DNA of 28,348 bases, taken from NCBI GenBank assembly GCA_001970955.1, contig MPUH01000956.1, positions 1 through 28,348 of the forward strand. The letters run 5' to 3'. Shown here one piece after another: positions 19,197 through 28,348 of this stretch. The stretch's first letter is position 1, and every line of letters begins with the position of its first letter. The DNA is from Stentor coeruleus (Eukaryota > Ciliophora > Heterotrichea > Heterotrichida > Stentoridae). Both the position numbers and the translations under genes were made by a program. Below the pieces are notes generated by a model. That model made no database searches and was not told the DNA's origin. It saw only the letters and a program-made list of their open reading frames with translations.

Positions 19197-20872
19197 TTAA
19201 AATGGAAGTGTATAAGAAATGCTTGACTTGTTTTCTTGAGGACTACGAGTTTTTGTTAGATTTTCTCTGAAAGCGATAAGAAAACTTGGAGGAGGTTTTG
19301 TTTTTATTGTATATTTGAAGCGGATTTTTGTTTCAGGAGGAGAGTTTGTGGAAAATTTCCTACGAGAAGTCCCTAGTTTAAGGATTTGCTTACAGAGTTC
19401 AGGAGAAAGGGAAGTATCTCTGTTAGATTTTGTGTTTACTGAATGGGTTATACGCTTTGTTGGTCGTTCTGGGGTTTGTTTTTTGTTTTTTTGTGGAGGA
19501 AATAAAGTGTTGCGGGAAAACTCATGGAAATCTAAAGAACATTTCGCACGTTCAAGTCTTTCTAAAGCGATAACACGTGAGGATTCCCATTTTTCAGCTG
19601 ATTTTATACTTTTTTTTATTGTTGCGATTGCTTCTGGGTACATAAGTTTGTTAAGGAAATTTTCTTTAGAAATTTTGACCACTTCGCCAATATCTGTATT
19701 ACACATGCATGAGTTTTTTCTAAAATCATCTCCATTCACTATCTCTTCAGACCCAAGCAACTCATTAACTCCTTTAATCGCAATAAAAACCTGAGATTCT
19801 TTATTTTTCTGCTTCATCCTACTTAATCTTAGCATATTTTCTCTTGATCCTTCAATAAAACTCTCGTCCCTATCATATTTTTGTGGGCTTTTCAGATTTT
19901 TCACTATAACAAATTCCCCTTTTTTAACAAAATATACATAGTCTGGGGTATCTCCTAGTCTNCTTTTTTAACAAAATATACATAGTCTGGGGTATCTCCT
20001 AGCCTATAAATATATTGGTTTTTATAAATCTCTTCTTGAATAAACGATGAAGAAATTTTTGTTAATGTCGCTTTAGACCATGAAGAAAAAAATTTCAGGT
20101 TATGCAAAAAGGTTTTTAACTCTTGGAATTTTTGATCTTTAAATCGTTTAATTGCATTTTTTACAATTGATTTTGGTAGAACAGCGAATACGCAAGACTC
20201 ATTAGTCACTGCGNTATAAATATATTGGTTTTTATAAATCTCTTCTTGAATAAACGATGAAGAAATTTTTGTTAATGTTGCTTTAGACCATGAAGAAAAA
20301 AATTTCAGGTTATGCAAAAAGGTTTTCAACTCTTGGAATTTTTGATCTTTAAATCGTTTAATTGCATTTTTTACAATTGATTTTGGTAGAACAGCGAATA
20401 CGCAAGACTCATTAGTCACTGCTGTTCCTTCACGATAAATTCTATTATAATATGCCTCTTCACCAAAGGAATCTGTAACATTGTAGGTTTTGCCATTGGC
20501 AAAACAAAGATTTATAGGCGATTCGACCATAAGTTGAGACATTCTAAACCTCCTACTAGTATTTAATCCAATACTAGGTTTATTATCCCCATATGTTCCA
20601 CTTTTAAACTCTCCGTATTGTAACAAATTTTGACTACTAGGATTCCTCATCTTACCAGGAATAACAATAACTGATCCTTTTAATATCAAATATATAGAAT
20701 CAGCTCTTTCATTAACTGAATATATAGTTGATTTAGCTGGGTATTTCTCTAATAACAATAAGTGACATGTATATTTCAAGATAAAATCCGACTTAGGGTT
20801 ATTGGAAGGGATTGGAAAAAGTTTAAGATTGTATAAAATTTTGTTAAGTTTTGAAGTTTGTATTATAGGAAA
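19197..20872 (-). CDS. Tandem cyclic-nucleotide-binding domain protein, 5' end unresolved, split by two assembly duplications
   Basis: Two frames (19955-20872 and 19197-19904) become one after removing the duplicates at N 19962 and N 20214: the peptide then reads RLGDTPDYVYFVKKGEFVIV without a break. About 470 codons remain. The first CNB domain has YPAKSTIYSVNERADSIYLI, then the phosphate-binding cassette FGEEAYYNRIYREGTAVTNE with its Arg conserved. A second CNB domain starts at about LKTFLHNLKFFSSWSK and continues through the YVYFVKKGEF strand. The C-terminal 170 residues are basic and Ser/Thr-rich. There is no kinase domain, so it resembles a PKA-R-like or stand-alone cAMP/cGMP sensor. No in-frame ATG precedes the first domain: the frame is open back to a TAA at 20873-20875, and the true start is not visible. 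Confidence 0.8.
19919..20005. repeat. 43-nt direct duplication around N at 19962 (assembly join, one mismatch)
   Basis: 19919-19961 matches 19963-20005 except for one T/C difference at the penultimate position region (CTAGTCT against CTAGCCT). It breaks the CNB gene into two frames. Confidence 0.85.
20005..20422. repeat. 208-nt direct duplication around N at 20214 (assembly join, two mismatches)
   Basis: 20005-20212 matches 20215-20422 with two C/T differences (GTTAATGTCGC against GTTAATGTTGC, and GGTTTTTAAC against GGTTTTCAAC). The period of 210 nt keeps the frame and doubles 70 codons of the CNB protein. Confidence 0.88.
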
Positions 20873-21211
20873 TTATTGAATCGTAAATTATATAATTCCT
20901 TCGAGTCTTTTACTGTTAATGAATACTCTTTCCATATTTTTGCATGTATAATTTTGTATGGGTTAAGGATTAATTTAAATTTTGAGTAGGAAATATGAAA
21001 TTAGGTGTTGGAATGAGTGAGGAAATGCGCTTTTTTTAGAGGGTTTTGAAAATATGGGTAATTATTTGAGGATGGTTGTGTTGGTAAAGAGAAGGATTTT
21101 TTGGGAGAAATTTTTGGTGATGAAATTAATGAGTGGGTTATTGGAAGGGCTTAGAGAAAGTTTAGGGTTTTATGAAATTTTGCTAGGTTTTTAGATAGAG
21201 ATTAATTGAAA
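20873..21211. other. Intergenic stretch with a diverged short repeat
   Basis: Between the CNB gene and the coiled-coil gene at 21212. The + strand is rich in G and T, i.e. C/A-rich on the sense strand of the CNB gene. A minus-strand frame from about 20876 to 20983 looks coding-like (KIWKEYSLTVKDSKEL...) but is one frame out from the CNB frame and has no ATG start; it may be a lost 5' exon or chance. Confidence 0.45.
21134..21195. repeat. 60-nt diverged copy of the 5' part of the CNB open frame
   Basis: GGGTTATTGGAAGGG and about 45 following bases match 20796-20855 without gaps, with roughly 11 mismatches in 60. The second copy has an in-frame stop in the frame corresponding to the CNB gene. 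Confidence 0.6.
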
Positions 21212-23089
21212 TTATGGAAACTTATACTTTTTATTACGTGGAGTTAGGGTGTTAGGGTGTTGAGAAATCACATAAGGCAGAGAGTCTTTAGACTGTTGCC
21301 CCATCATCTCAATCTGAGAGTCATCTGACGAGGCAACTTTCAAGCTTTTAACAGCCTCAGAAATAATATACTCAAAATCCTCTTGCCTCCAAGGTATGTT
21401 TTTCGACACTGATTCCCAACATAATTTAAGCATTTTACCTTTCATCTCAACAAGTTCAGACCTTTGAAACTTCCTAGATCTATACAACAAAGGAGGTGCT
21501 TTAATAACAGGTGGACGTATTGGCATAAGCACATGGCCACTATTAAATGAAGTTCCACTTTTTTTCTGAGCATTTTCAATTGGCTTAGGTCTAAGTATTA
21601 CACTTTCATTAACATCTTGTTTAATTTCTTCATCTTGTGTTGTCAAAGCTAAATCAATTTGAGCATTTTCTACTAAACATACCAACATTTGACTTGTACT
21701 TCCAATAACATTTAATATTTCTTTAAAACTTGATTTAAAAATTTCATTATCTTCTTTTAATGTGGCAAACATAAGTTCTATATTTTGAATATCTTTAATT
21801 TCTTTGGATTTAAGGTCTTCAACTTCTCTAAGAACTTGTTGGGTGTAAAGCATACAAACATTTTCAGATGAGTTTACGTTTTTTTTAATAACTTCGAATT
21901 TTTCGTTGATTTCGAGTTTTGTTTTGTTGAGCAAAGGGTCGAGTTTGGTTTCGACGAATTTATCAAAATACTGAAGAAGTTCTTCTTTGGTTGCGTAGTT
22001 TTCATGATATTTCTCTTGTGTGACTACAACTTTATTTTGAGGTTTTTCTTTGTTTTCTTTTGACCTATTCGCGGCAACTGGTATCTGTTCTTTTACTTTT
22101 TCTATAAGTATTTCTGTTTTTCTCTGTTCAACATGTTTAACCATTTCTAATACTTTACCTATAGCATCTTCTCTATTAAGTCCAGTCCCAGGTTCTAAAG
22201 CAACTTGATGCAATTGTTTTAATAACACATTTTCATACTCAGCAAATCTTCTTTTAGCAAATGGATCCAAACAATTATGTAATGCATCAGATACATACGT
22301 CGCAATTTGTAAAGGTATAAATTTATCTGTATATGAATCCCTCATAGCAAAATAACTATTAAAACTCTGACACAATTCATTAAGTTCTTGTAATTTAATT
22401 TCATATTTCGTTTTATCTGTATCATAAGTTTCAAATTCCAGTTTATTTGTTTTGATAGTATTAATTGTTATGTAAATATCATTCAAATTTTTTTTAAGTG
22501 CTTCAAATTGACGGTCGTATTTCAGCATAGCTAAATTAATATCTTCTAATTTTACAAGAGTATTGTTCATTTTTTCTTCTAATTTAAGACCTTTGTCTAA
22601 ATAATTCGAGTTCATTTCTTTAAAATGTGTGTTTATTTGTTCGATTTCTTTTAATATTAAACTTTGATGATCTTCTACTAGATCTTTAACTTTTTGAATA
22701 TCTTTTGTTAGTTCATCTTGAAGACTTTCGACTCTTTTAATCATGTCAGTATTGCCTGTTAATTGAAAATTTACTGTTTTTAGTTTTTCTTTAAAACTCA
22801 CAATTTCTTGATCAAAACGTACCATGTCTCTTTTTCTTGATCCTTCAACATCTGAGATTTTCTTTTTAAGGTCGTTGAGGACTGAAACTCCTGAGGATTC
22901 TCCAAACATACAACTTTCTACCATGGTTAAACGCTTTTCTAAGGCTTCGAAATTTGATGCGAGACTTGAATGGCTTTCACGATCTTCTCTTGCTTTTTTG
23001 TTAAAAATTTCTAGTTGCTGGTATATGATTTCTCTTAGACGGGTTTCTAAATCAAACCACTCTAGTTCCCTAACTGAATTTTCAGTCAT
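21212..23089 (-). CDS. Large coiled-coil protein of unknown function
   Basis: ATG 23089 to TAA 21212, 625 residues in one frame. Residues 1-240 and about 370-470 are strongly charged with regular hydrophobic spacing, as in long coiled coils. Residues 240-300 (ATYVSDALHNCLDPFAKRR) are less charged and could form a small globular domain. From about 510 the protein is Pro/Ser-rich and basic (LMPIRPPVIKAPPLLYRSRK), followed by a helical patch with WESVSKNIPW. No enzyme motif was seen. Cytoskeletal or basal-body scaffolding is plausible in a ciliate but cannot be shown. The gene lies head-to-tail between importin-alpha-like and CNB genes on the same strand. Confidence 0.85.
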   Translation of the reverse strand: MTENSVRELEWFDLETRLREIIYQQLEIFNKKAREDRESHSSLASNFEALEKRLTMVESCMFGESSGVSVLNDLKKKISDVEGSRKRDMVRFDQEIVSFKEKLKTVNFQLTGNTDMIKRVESLQDELTKDIQKVKDLVEDHQSLILKEIEQINTHFKEMNSNYLDKGLKLEEKMNNTLVKLEDINLAMLKYDRQFEALKKNLNDIYITINTIKTNKLEFETYDTDKTKYEIKLQELNELCQSFNSYFAMRDSYTDKFIPLQIATYVSDALHNCLDPFAKRRFAEYENVLLKQLHQVALEPGTGLNREDAIGKVLEMVKHVEQRKTEILIEKVKEQIPVAANRSKENKEKPQNKVVVTQEKYHENYATKEELLQYFDKFVETKLDPLLNKTKLEINEKFEVIKKNVNSSENVCMLYTQQVLREVEDLKSKEIKDIQNIELMFATLKEDNEIFKSSFKEILNVIGSTSQMLVCLVENAQIDLALTTQDEEIKQDVNESVILRPKPIENAQKKSGTSFNSGHVLMPIRPPVIKAPPLLYRSRKFQRSELVEMKGKMLKLCWESVSKNIPWRQEDFEYIISEAVKSLKVASSDDSQIEMMGQQSKDSLPYVISQHPNTLTPRNKKYKFP

Positions 23090-23321
23090 TTCTTATTAGA
23101 AAATGCTAAGAATTTTAGCAGGTGATAAAAATAACCCATTTTCAGCTCTGGTTTTTAAGTTTGGTTGGGTTTTATTTTTTGTAAAGCGACAAGAAAAATA
23201 TTGAAATATGAAACATAGAATTGGTGATTTTTATTATAAGGTTGTTTATTTATAATTAAATTATTATAGGTTATTTTATTGACAAAATGAATATAAGCAA
23301 TAAATCTATTTGTTATAAAGA

Positions 23322-24857
23322 TTAACTAAAATTAAACAATATAGGTTCTTTTAAAGAGACTTCTAGAATTTCATTTGATTCAATAATATCCAAGAACTCA
23401 TGATAGCTTTGAAAGTAATTAAAACTAATCTGCATGTTTTGTATTTCATTAAGGATTTGAGCATATTCATCTTGAAAAAATTTGCATCTTATCTCATCCC
23501 ATTCATCAGCAGAGAGATTTTTCTTAAGAAACTTGCAATATTTTTTAAGACTATCAAATACAAGCTTTAAATGTAGATCATGTTGTATATTCTTAACAAT
23601 CTTCAATAACTCATACAAAATCCCATTATGGACTATTTTAACTATCAAAAGCTTACTTTTGCTTTTTAATATATTCATTAAACAAGAAATCCCTTCTAAT
23701 ACTACAGCTTTATTTGGATGATTAAGTATTTTCTCAAACTGCAGTTTTTTATTAGAAAGTACTGAAACAATCTGATCTTCTGTGCCTTCGAAAATTCTAC
23801 TTAAACATGAACATGCTTCTTTTTCTAATTTGTTGTTATCTTTTTTGTTTAATATTGAAATAATTTTATCAATAATTCCTAGACTAATCAAGTTCTGAGC
23901 GTATCCTTTTTCAGATCTGATAAGGTTTTGCATAAGCTGATAAACTGAAACTTGTATTGGTTTTTTAATATGATCCGCATGTTTCAACAATTTCACAGCA
24001 AAAACTGATAAATCTGCTTTAAACCCATCACACCCAACTAACTTATGTAAAGTATCCAAAGCTTGTAAAAGCGTATCATCATTTTTGCTATAAATCAACT
24101 TCGACACAAACTTAAAAGCTTCATCTCTCAAATCATCACTAAGTTGTTTATAAGGCATATTTTTCAATAAATATCCAATCCACCTAAGATTTTCCTCAGT
24201 AAAATGTTCATCTTTATAAACATAACTAAATTTTCTAAGTAAAATCGAACATTCATTATTACTCGGTGGATGATCAACTAAAAAATTGTATATAACCCCA
24301 AGTGTTTCAGTAAAAATTTCTTTATTACAGCTTTCAAGGAATTCAATTAATATAGGAAATAAGTTTAAAGATCCTAAACCAGGGAGAAATCTAATATCTA
24401 ATTGTGTAAGACTATTGAAAACTTTTAATGTAGCAAGTTGAAGTTGTTCATTTTGGGATTTGAGATTGTTTTTAAAGCCAAAAAGTGTATTTTCATTAAA
24501 TAATGCACTATGAGTATGGCAACGAGAATTTTCTGTAAGATATTTTTCTATAGCCAAAGTGGCGGGAACTGATAATGTAATTGAAGTATTAAGGGCTATT
24601 TCGATTAGAATACATACTTTATTAGCTGGGGATATGTTTGAAATCAAAAATTCGTTATGTTTTGATAGTTCTTCAGTAATCCAATTGTTTTGAAAGTCTA
24701 TTAGTGATTGATGATTTTGATTTAGTCCTCGGGTTTTATTGATAAGTTCAGCACGTTTGGTTTTTCGAAGGTTTACTGCTCGGATTTCATGCATTGCTAG
24801 GACTTCGTCTTGGTTAGGTTGTCGGAAAAAGTTCAAGTTTCTGGAGGTTGTTTTCAT
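23322..24857 (-). CDS. Importin-alpha-like armadillo-repeat protein
   Basis: ATG 24857 to TAA 23322, 511 residues, close to the usual ~520 of importin alpha. The N terminus has RAVNLRKTKRAELINKTR (about 26-43), resembling the importin-beta-binding segment with its R.xxLRKxKR core. The rest is a series of about 40-residue helical repeats with ARM character: LIEIALNTSITLSVPATLAIEKYL, LLQALDTLHKLVG, IIDKIISILNKKD..LEKEACSCLSRIFEG and VLEGISCLMNILKS. In canonical importin alpha each repeat carries Trp and Asn for binding nuclear localisation signals; those are mostly missing here, so cargo recognition may differ. It would act as a nuclear-import adaptor or a related ARM scaffold. It is divergent from most relatives, so the family assignment is moderately sure. 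Confidence 0.82.
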   Translation of the reverse strand: MKTTSRNLNFFRQPNQDEVLAMHEIRAVNLRKTKRAELINKTRGLNQNHQSLIDFQNNWITEELSKHNEFLISNISPANKVCILIEIALNTSITLSVPATLAIEKYLTENSRCHTHSALFNENTLFGFKNNLKSQNEQLQLATLKVFNSLTQLDIRFLPGLGSLNLFPILIEFLESCNKEIFTETLGVIYNFLVDHPPSNNECSILLRKFSYVYKDEHFTEENLRWIGYLLKNMPYKQLSDDLRDEAFKFVSKLIYSKNDDTLLQALDTLHKLVGCDGFKADLSVFAVKLLKHADHIKKPIQVSVYQLMQNLIRSEKGYAQNLISLGIIDKIISILNKKDNNKLEKEACSCLSRIFEGTEDQIVSVLSNKKLQFEKILNHPNKAVVLEGISCLMNILKSKSKLLIVKIVHNGILYELLKIVKNIQHDLHLKLVFDSLKKYCKFLKKNLSADEWDEIRCKFFQDEYAQILNEIQNMQISFNYFQSYHEFLDIIESNEILEVSLKEPILFNFS

Positions 24858-25878
24858 AGTGGATTGAAGGTTTTATTGGAAATAGAATATTTAATTAAGA
24901 AATATTAGGTTTTTGTATGGAGAAAGAGCAAATTTTAAAGTTTTCAGCTTGAAGGATGAATTAGAATTGCATCTTAAACTAGTAAGAAATATTCATAGAC
25001 AAGCAATCAACTAAACTTCTGACGGGAAATGCAAGTATAAGCTTAATAAAATAACAAAAAAAGTTTGAGCATGAAGATCACTGAAATAAGTAAATTTGAA
25101 TTTGTTTTCTAAAAAGAATTGTTATAGATATTCATGTGATGAAAGGACAAGTACAGATAAAACTATAAACTAAGCTAAGTTAAAATAAAATAAAGTATGC
25201 GAGAAATTGAAGAGTTTTATTATATTGACATTTTGAAAGTAAATATATAGACATAAAGGAAAAAGCTTAATAGGATCAAGTCTTCAGAACAACATTTAGA
25301 AACTCACTATCTTAGTAATTTAGATTTTTTATGTTCCCTGAACCTTAAAGATTATTAAGAGTCAATAAGCTATCAAATTTTATTATAATGAGTTATGCAT
25401 AGAAATCATACAATAAGTTAATTGAATCAATTCTTTAGAAAATATCAAAAATAGATTATTTGATGCAAGAGAATTGATATATAAAAGCATATATTGCTAT
25501 AGACTTTTTAGATTTTCTTTAACTTTGTAAGAAATCTGTCTAGGAAAGATGATGATTTTTTAATCTGTTATAAGAAATAAATTATAATCTAACCTTAACA
25601 TTTTTCTCAAAATCTTCTTACATTTTCTATCTTTTCCATTATCCTACATACCCTATTTCCTAAATATCCAACCACATCCTCTATCTTCATCCTCATCCTA
25701 ACCCTTCTTCTATTCAAAAACTTCCACTTCCTCATAAAAAACCTCTTCCCATAAACCCAAAAAAAAATTTTACCTTTCCCATACATTCAATTCCTTCTCA
25801 CAATCAATTTCAAACTTCACAAATAAAATACCATAAAAACCATATACAAAATAAACATAAAACAATAAATCCATATCA
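24858..25878. other. Divergent intergenic region, no gene seen
   Basis: About 1 kb between the starts at 24857 (-) and 25879 (+). The stretch 25590-25780 is strongly pyrimidine-rich on the + strand (runs of C and T), forming the 5' flank of the + gene. No domain-bearing frame or RNA was recognised. Confidence 0.6.
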
Positions 25879-26313
25879 ATGAACTCGATGAAAACTAGAA
25901 AAATCCTAACAACATCAGAGCCAGAGCAATGTCGACTTAAAGTTATAAAGACATGTAAGATATTTGGTAAAATCAACGTCACAGTAAGACTATTTATGAC
26001 CCCACCCGCAACTCCAACAAATACCAAAGTGATTTCTAGTGTAAGAAGTAGTCCAGGACTTGAAAGTAAAATTCAAGACTCTTATACAGAATCATTAAGC
26101 ATTAAAGATTCGATAACTACTCAAGATCCTAGCGATTTTATTGAACCACCTCAGAATCTGACTATTCCTTCACTGCAAGAGTATATTTTGCATACAAGTG
26201 ACCATAAACATAATCAACATAATGAAGCTCAACCTTTACCTAAACGACTCAAACCCCCATTATCTCCTAAGGCATATCAAAACAATAATACGAAATTCTT
26301 TACCAAATCTTAG
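25879..26313 (+). CDS. Small Ser/Thr-Pro-rich, probably disordered protein
   Basis: ATG 25879 to TAG, 144 residues. No domain recognised. Notable are proline-directed sites (MTPPATPT near 40-47, SSPG near 58, LSPKAY near 129) and a basic stretch KRLKPPLSPK that could be a nuclear localisation signal. A short well-ordered patch (CRLKVIKTCKIFGKINVTVRLF, residues about 18-39) precedes them. The gene has its own C/T-rich 5' flank like the other genes here, which supports it as real. A CDK-regulated nuclear protein is conceivable but is only inference from the motifs. Confidence 0.6.
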   Translation: MNSMKTRKILTTSEPEQCRLKVIKTCKIFGKINVTVRLFMTPPATPTNTKVISSVRSSPGLESKIQDSYTESLSIKDSITTQDPSDFIEPPQNLTIPSLQEYILHTSDHKHNQHNEAQPLPKRLKPPLSPKAYQNNNTKFFTKS

Positions 26314-26548
26314 ATTTTATTATAAAAAAAACAGACAATTTATTTTTATGTTTAGTCTATGTAATAGTTTTCTTCATTTTATTTTCAAATATAGGACTAG
26401 AATATGCGAGGTCTCTTATAATCATTGCTTCATTAATATCTTGATGAAAACTATCACTTCTAAATTTCTTCATATCTTTTATATCGATATTTTGAATAAT
26501 ATTTTTTAAAGTTATGATGTTTGTCAAACCACTTATCTTAAAAGAACC

Positions 26549-27871
26549 CTAAATACTTTTTACATTTTCTTTTATAGGTTTTAAAAACCCTTTAATATTT
26601 TTTTTTATCATATCAAAACTTCCTATTAAATTGTTATCCCCTTGGCTTAACCCAAGCTTTCTAAGGATTTTCCCACCCCAAACGTATATTTTTTGATGTA
26701 TTTGTTTTATTCTCATAAGTTTTTCCCCATCTTCATTAGCGGTTTTAATTTTCTCTATAATTTCTTTTTGAAGTGCGTCTTTTATATTGTTTTGAGGTTT
26801 GAGTTTCTCCACATTAGCCAAGTTGTTTTCGATTTCCTGAATTTTTTTAGTAGTTTTTATTATGTTCATATTTGAATCATCGACTATTCGTCTTAGTTCA
26901 TTAAACGCTATTTCTGTTGTTAAAAACTTAGTGACCATTTCTAATGAATTGTTTATACATGAGTTTTTTCTAACTTTTTCAAAAGCTTTTTCTATATGGT
27001 TAAGTTTTTCCATATCAAAATCTAAACGTTTTTTCATAAAAAGATACCAGAATTTATGCATTATCACCCCTTCTCGCATTTGTGTCGCTTGCATTTCTCT
27101 ATCTTCATTTGCCGCAGTTTCTGCTATTTCTATTTGTCTTTTATATCTTTCTTCACGTTTTAAATTGATTTCTTGCTTCCTTTTTACATCTTTTTCTATA
27201 GTGTTTACGTCAACTTCTTTTTCTTTGGTTTCTTTTTCTATGAAAACTTCAAGTTTTTCAAGAGCTTTTTTGGTTTTGATTTTCGATTCTTTTTGTTTTC
27301 TGCAGATTTCAATTTCTTCGCTGAGGATTTTTTTGTTGTTTTTTACAGATTTTATTATGTCTTCGTTTTTTATGTCAAGATTTAATTTGTGGATTTTCAT
27401 ACGTTCTATGATTTGGTTGTAGATTTTCCTTGCTGATAAGGCATCTTCTTGTTTTTTTATGGTTTCGTTTATGGATTCTTCAAGTTTTTGGACTTCTGAT
27501 TTGAGTTTTTCGAGTTTTGTTAGGGTTTTTGTTTCTTCTTGATGGAAATTTTCAAGCTTTTTTTTTAAGTTGCTGAGTTTTTGGTCGTGGAGGAAGTTGG
27601 AACCTCGGTTTAAGTCATGTTTTTTCTTTAAGATGCTAAGTTCTAAAGAGATTTCTTTTAGGTCTTCTTGTTTTGAAACACGAACAGATGTATTAGCTTG
27701 AGTTGATGTTGAGATAAAATTCCTTGGGTTAGCAGTCAATATCATAGAATGAAGCTGTTTGTTTTCGGAATTGTTTATAACTCTTTCTGTACTGCTCATA
27801 CTATTTCTCTTCCATCTCAAAGTTGCCTTTTGTGATAGACTCTCTATATTCACTTCAGTTGGAAACAGCAT
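26549..27871 (-). CDS. Coiled-coil protein resembling the outer-dynein-arm docking factor CCDC151/ODAD3
   Basis: ATG 27871 to TAG 26549, 440 residues. Nearly the whole protein from about 70 on is coiled coil (LKEISLELSILKKKHDL, LEKLKSEVQKLEESINETI). The part HIEKAFEKVRKNSCIN, followed by SLEMVTKFLTTEIAFNEL and SNMNIIKTTKKIQEIE, resembles the conserved AF..IK..TG...E.V..F...E....L......N..I pattern shared by CCDC63/CCDC114/CCDC151 docking proteins. The C terminus (IYVWGGKILRKLGL) is less charged. These proteins anchor outer dynein arms to ciliary doublets, which suits a ciliate. Other ciliary coiled-coil families could score similarly, so the subfamily is tentative. Confidence 0.8.
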   Translation of the reverse strand: MLFPTEVNIESLSQKATLRWKRNSMSSTERVINNSENKQLHSMILTANPRNFISTSTQANTSVRVSKQEDLKEISLELSILKKKHDLNRGSNFLHDQKLSNLKKKLENFHQEETKTLTKLEKLKSEVQKLEESINETIKKQEDALSARKIYNQIIERMKIHKLNLDIKNEDIIKSVKNNKKILSEEIEICRKQKESKIKTKKALEKLEVFIEKETKEKEVDVNTIEKDVKRKQEINLKREERYKRQIEIAETAANEDREMQATQMREGVIMHKFWYLFMKKRLDFDMEKLNHIEKAFEKVRKNSCINNSLEMVTKFLTTEIAFNELRRIVDDSNMNIIKTTKKIQEIENNLANVEKLKPQNNIKDALQKEIIEKIKTANEDGEKLMRIKQIHQKIYVWGGKILRKLGLSQGDNNLIGSFDMIKKNIKGFLKPIKENVKSI

Positions 27872-28348
27872 TTTTTTTTTAGGAAATAATTTATTAATAA
27901 TAGGAATTATGCTAAGATGCTTTATGGTTTAAAGGGAATAATTAGAGGAAATTATCAGTAAATAATATTTATAGGAATTACTTTTTATTATACATTTAGG
28001 CAATTGAAGGCTATAATTTATGGTTGGAGAATTGTAATTTAGCTGGTATTTTTAGTTGAAAAGTATTAAAAATAATCAATATTCTTATTACCCAAAACTA
28101 AAACTAAAAATATCGCTATCGTCTTATAAAAAAAATATCTAAGCATCATATCCAAAAATTTTAATTTATAAATCATATAATATAATATCCATTTGATAAA
28201 TCCTATATCCTACCATTTTCCTTAAGAATTTATATAAAAAATAAAGTTGAGCCTTCTCCCAAACTCGATTTCCAAACTACTTCCATATTGCCCAACATCA
28301 TATTTTTATTACCATGTTATAAATAAAAATCATCATAAACTCCAATAC
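27872..28348. other. Intergenic stretch at the right edge
   Basis: No gene seen. The + strand changes from G/A/T-rich to C/A-rich near 28080, the same switch seen between other divergent genes. This predicts a + strand gene starting beyond the window. Confidence 0.5.

Noticed and set aside
19315..19794. Long plus-strand frame opposite the CNB gene
   Set aside because: It is the antisense shadow of a coding region with recognisable CNB continuity on the minus strand; its own peptide shows no domain.
26862..27422. Plus-strand frame of 186 codons rich in Phe and Ser
   Set aside because: It is the antisense of Lys/Glu-rich coiled-coil codons, a well-known artefact.
1..28348. Alternative ciliate genetic code
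   Set aside because: TAA, TAG and TGA all appear as terminal codons of otherwise intact genes, and apparent internal stops are explained by 15-nt introns.
1..28348. CRISPR arrays, transposons, telomeric repeats or viral genes
   Set aside because: No regularly spaced repeats, no transposase or reverse-transcriptase motifs, no telomere-like runs and no viral hallmark were seen.

Overview
The window looks like macronuclear DNA of a heterotrich ciliate, most probably Stentor. This is inferred from three signs. The DNA is very AT-rich with short gaps between genes. Five introns can be placed with confidence, all GT...AG and all exactly 15 nt long. TAA, TAG and TGA all end open frames here, so the standard code applies; this argues against Blepharisma and the oligohymenophorean ciliates. 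Tandem cyclic-nucleotide-binding domains, a CDC14 phosphatase, a probable outer-dynein-arm docking protein and several large coiled-coil proteins fit a ciliated protist.

Layout from left to right. 1-908: no convincing gene. 909-2307 (-): coiled-coil protein. 2471-3159 (+): decayed, truncated coatomer delta gene. 3248-3498 (-): two tandem tRNA-Gly-like genes, one degenerate and one with an enlarged anticodon loop. 3537-4217 (-): small two-cysteine-cluster protein resembling Mis18/Yippee plus coiled coil. 5044-5547 (-): orphan. 5880-8189 (-): DOMON / cytochrome b561 / cytochrome b5 / b5-reductase fusion. 9522-11354 (+): WD40 protein. 11466-12641 (-): ADP-ribosylglycohydrolase-like enzyme. 12897-16421 (+): kelch/Cys-rich membrane protein with three introns. 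16702-17442 (-): atypical small GTPase, only 8 nt after CDC14 at 17451-18677 (-). 19197-20872 (-): tandem CNB-domain protein. 21212-23089 (-): coiled-coil protein. 23322-24857 (-): importin-alpha-like ARM protein. 25879-26313 (+): small Ser/Thr-Pro-rich protein. 26549-27871 (-): coiled-coil protein resembling CCDC151/ODAD3.

Assembly caveat. Each of the five single-N positions (1318, 3673, 12453, 19962, 20214) is flanked by the same sequence on both sides, 43 to 208 nt long. These look like unmerged contig overlaps, not biological repeats. They break or lengthen four genes; protein lengths below are given after mentally removing one copy.

The genes do not form an obvious pathway; the window reads as an ordinary, compact stretch of chromosome. 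The most interesting signals are the intron rules (fixed 15 nt, an invariant TAT at positions 9-11, and an in-frame stop in every one), the four-module redox fusion, the tRNA with an 8-nt anticodon loop, the coatomer relic, and the 8-nt spacing between two same-strand genes.
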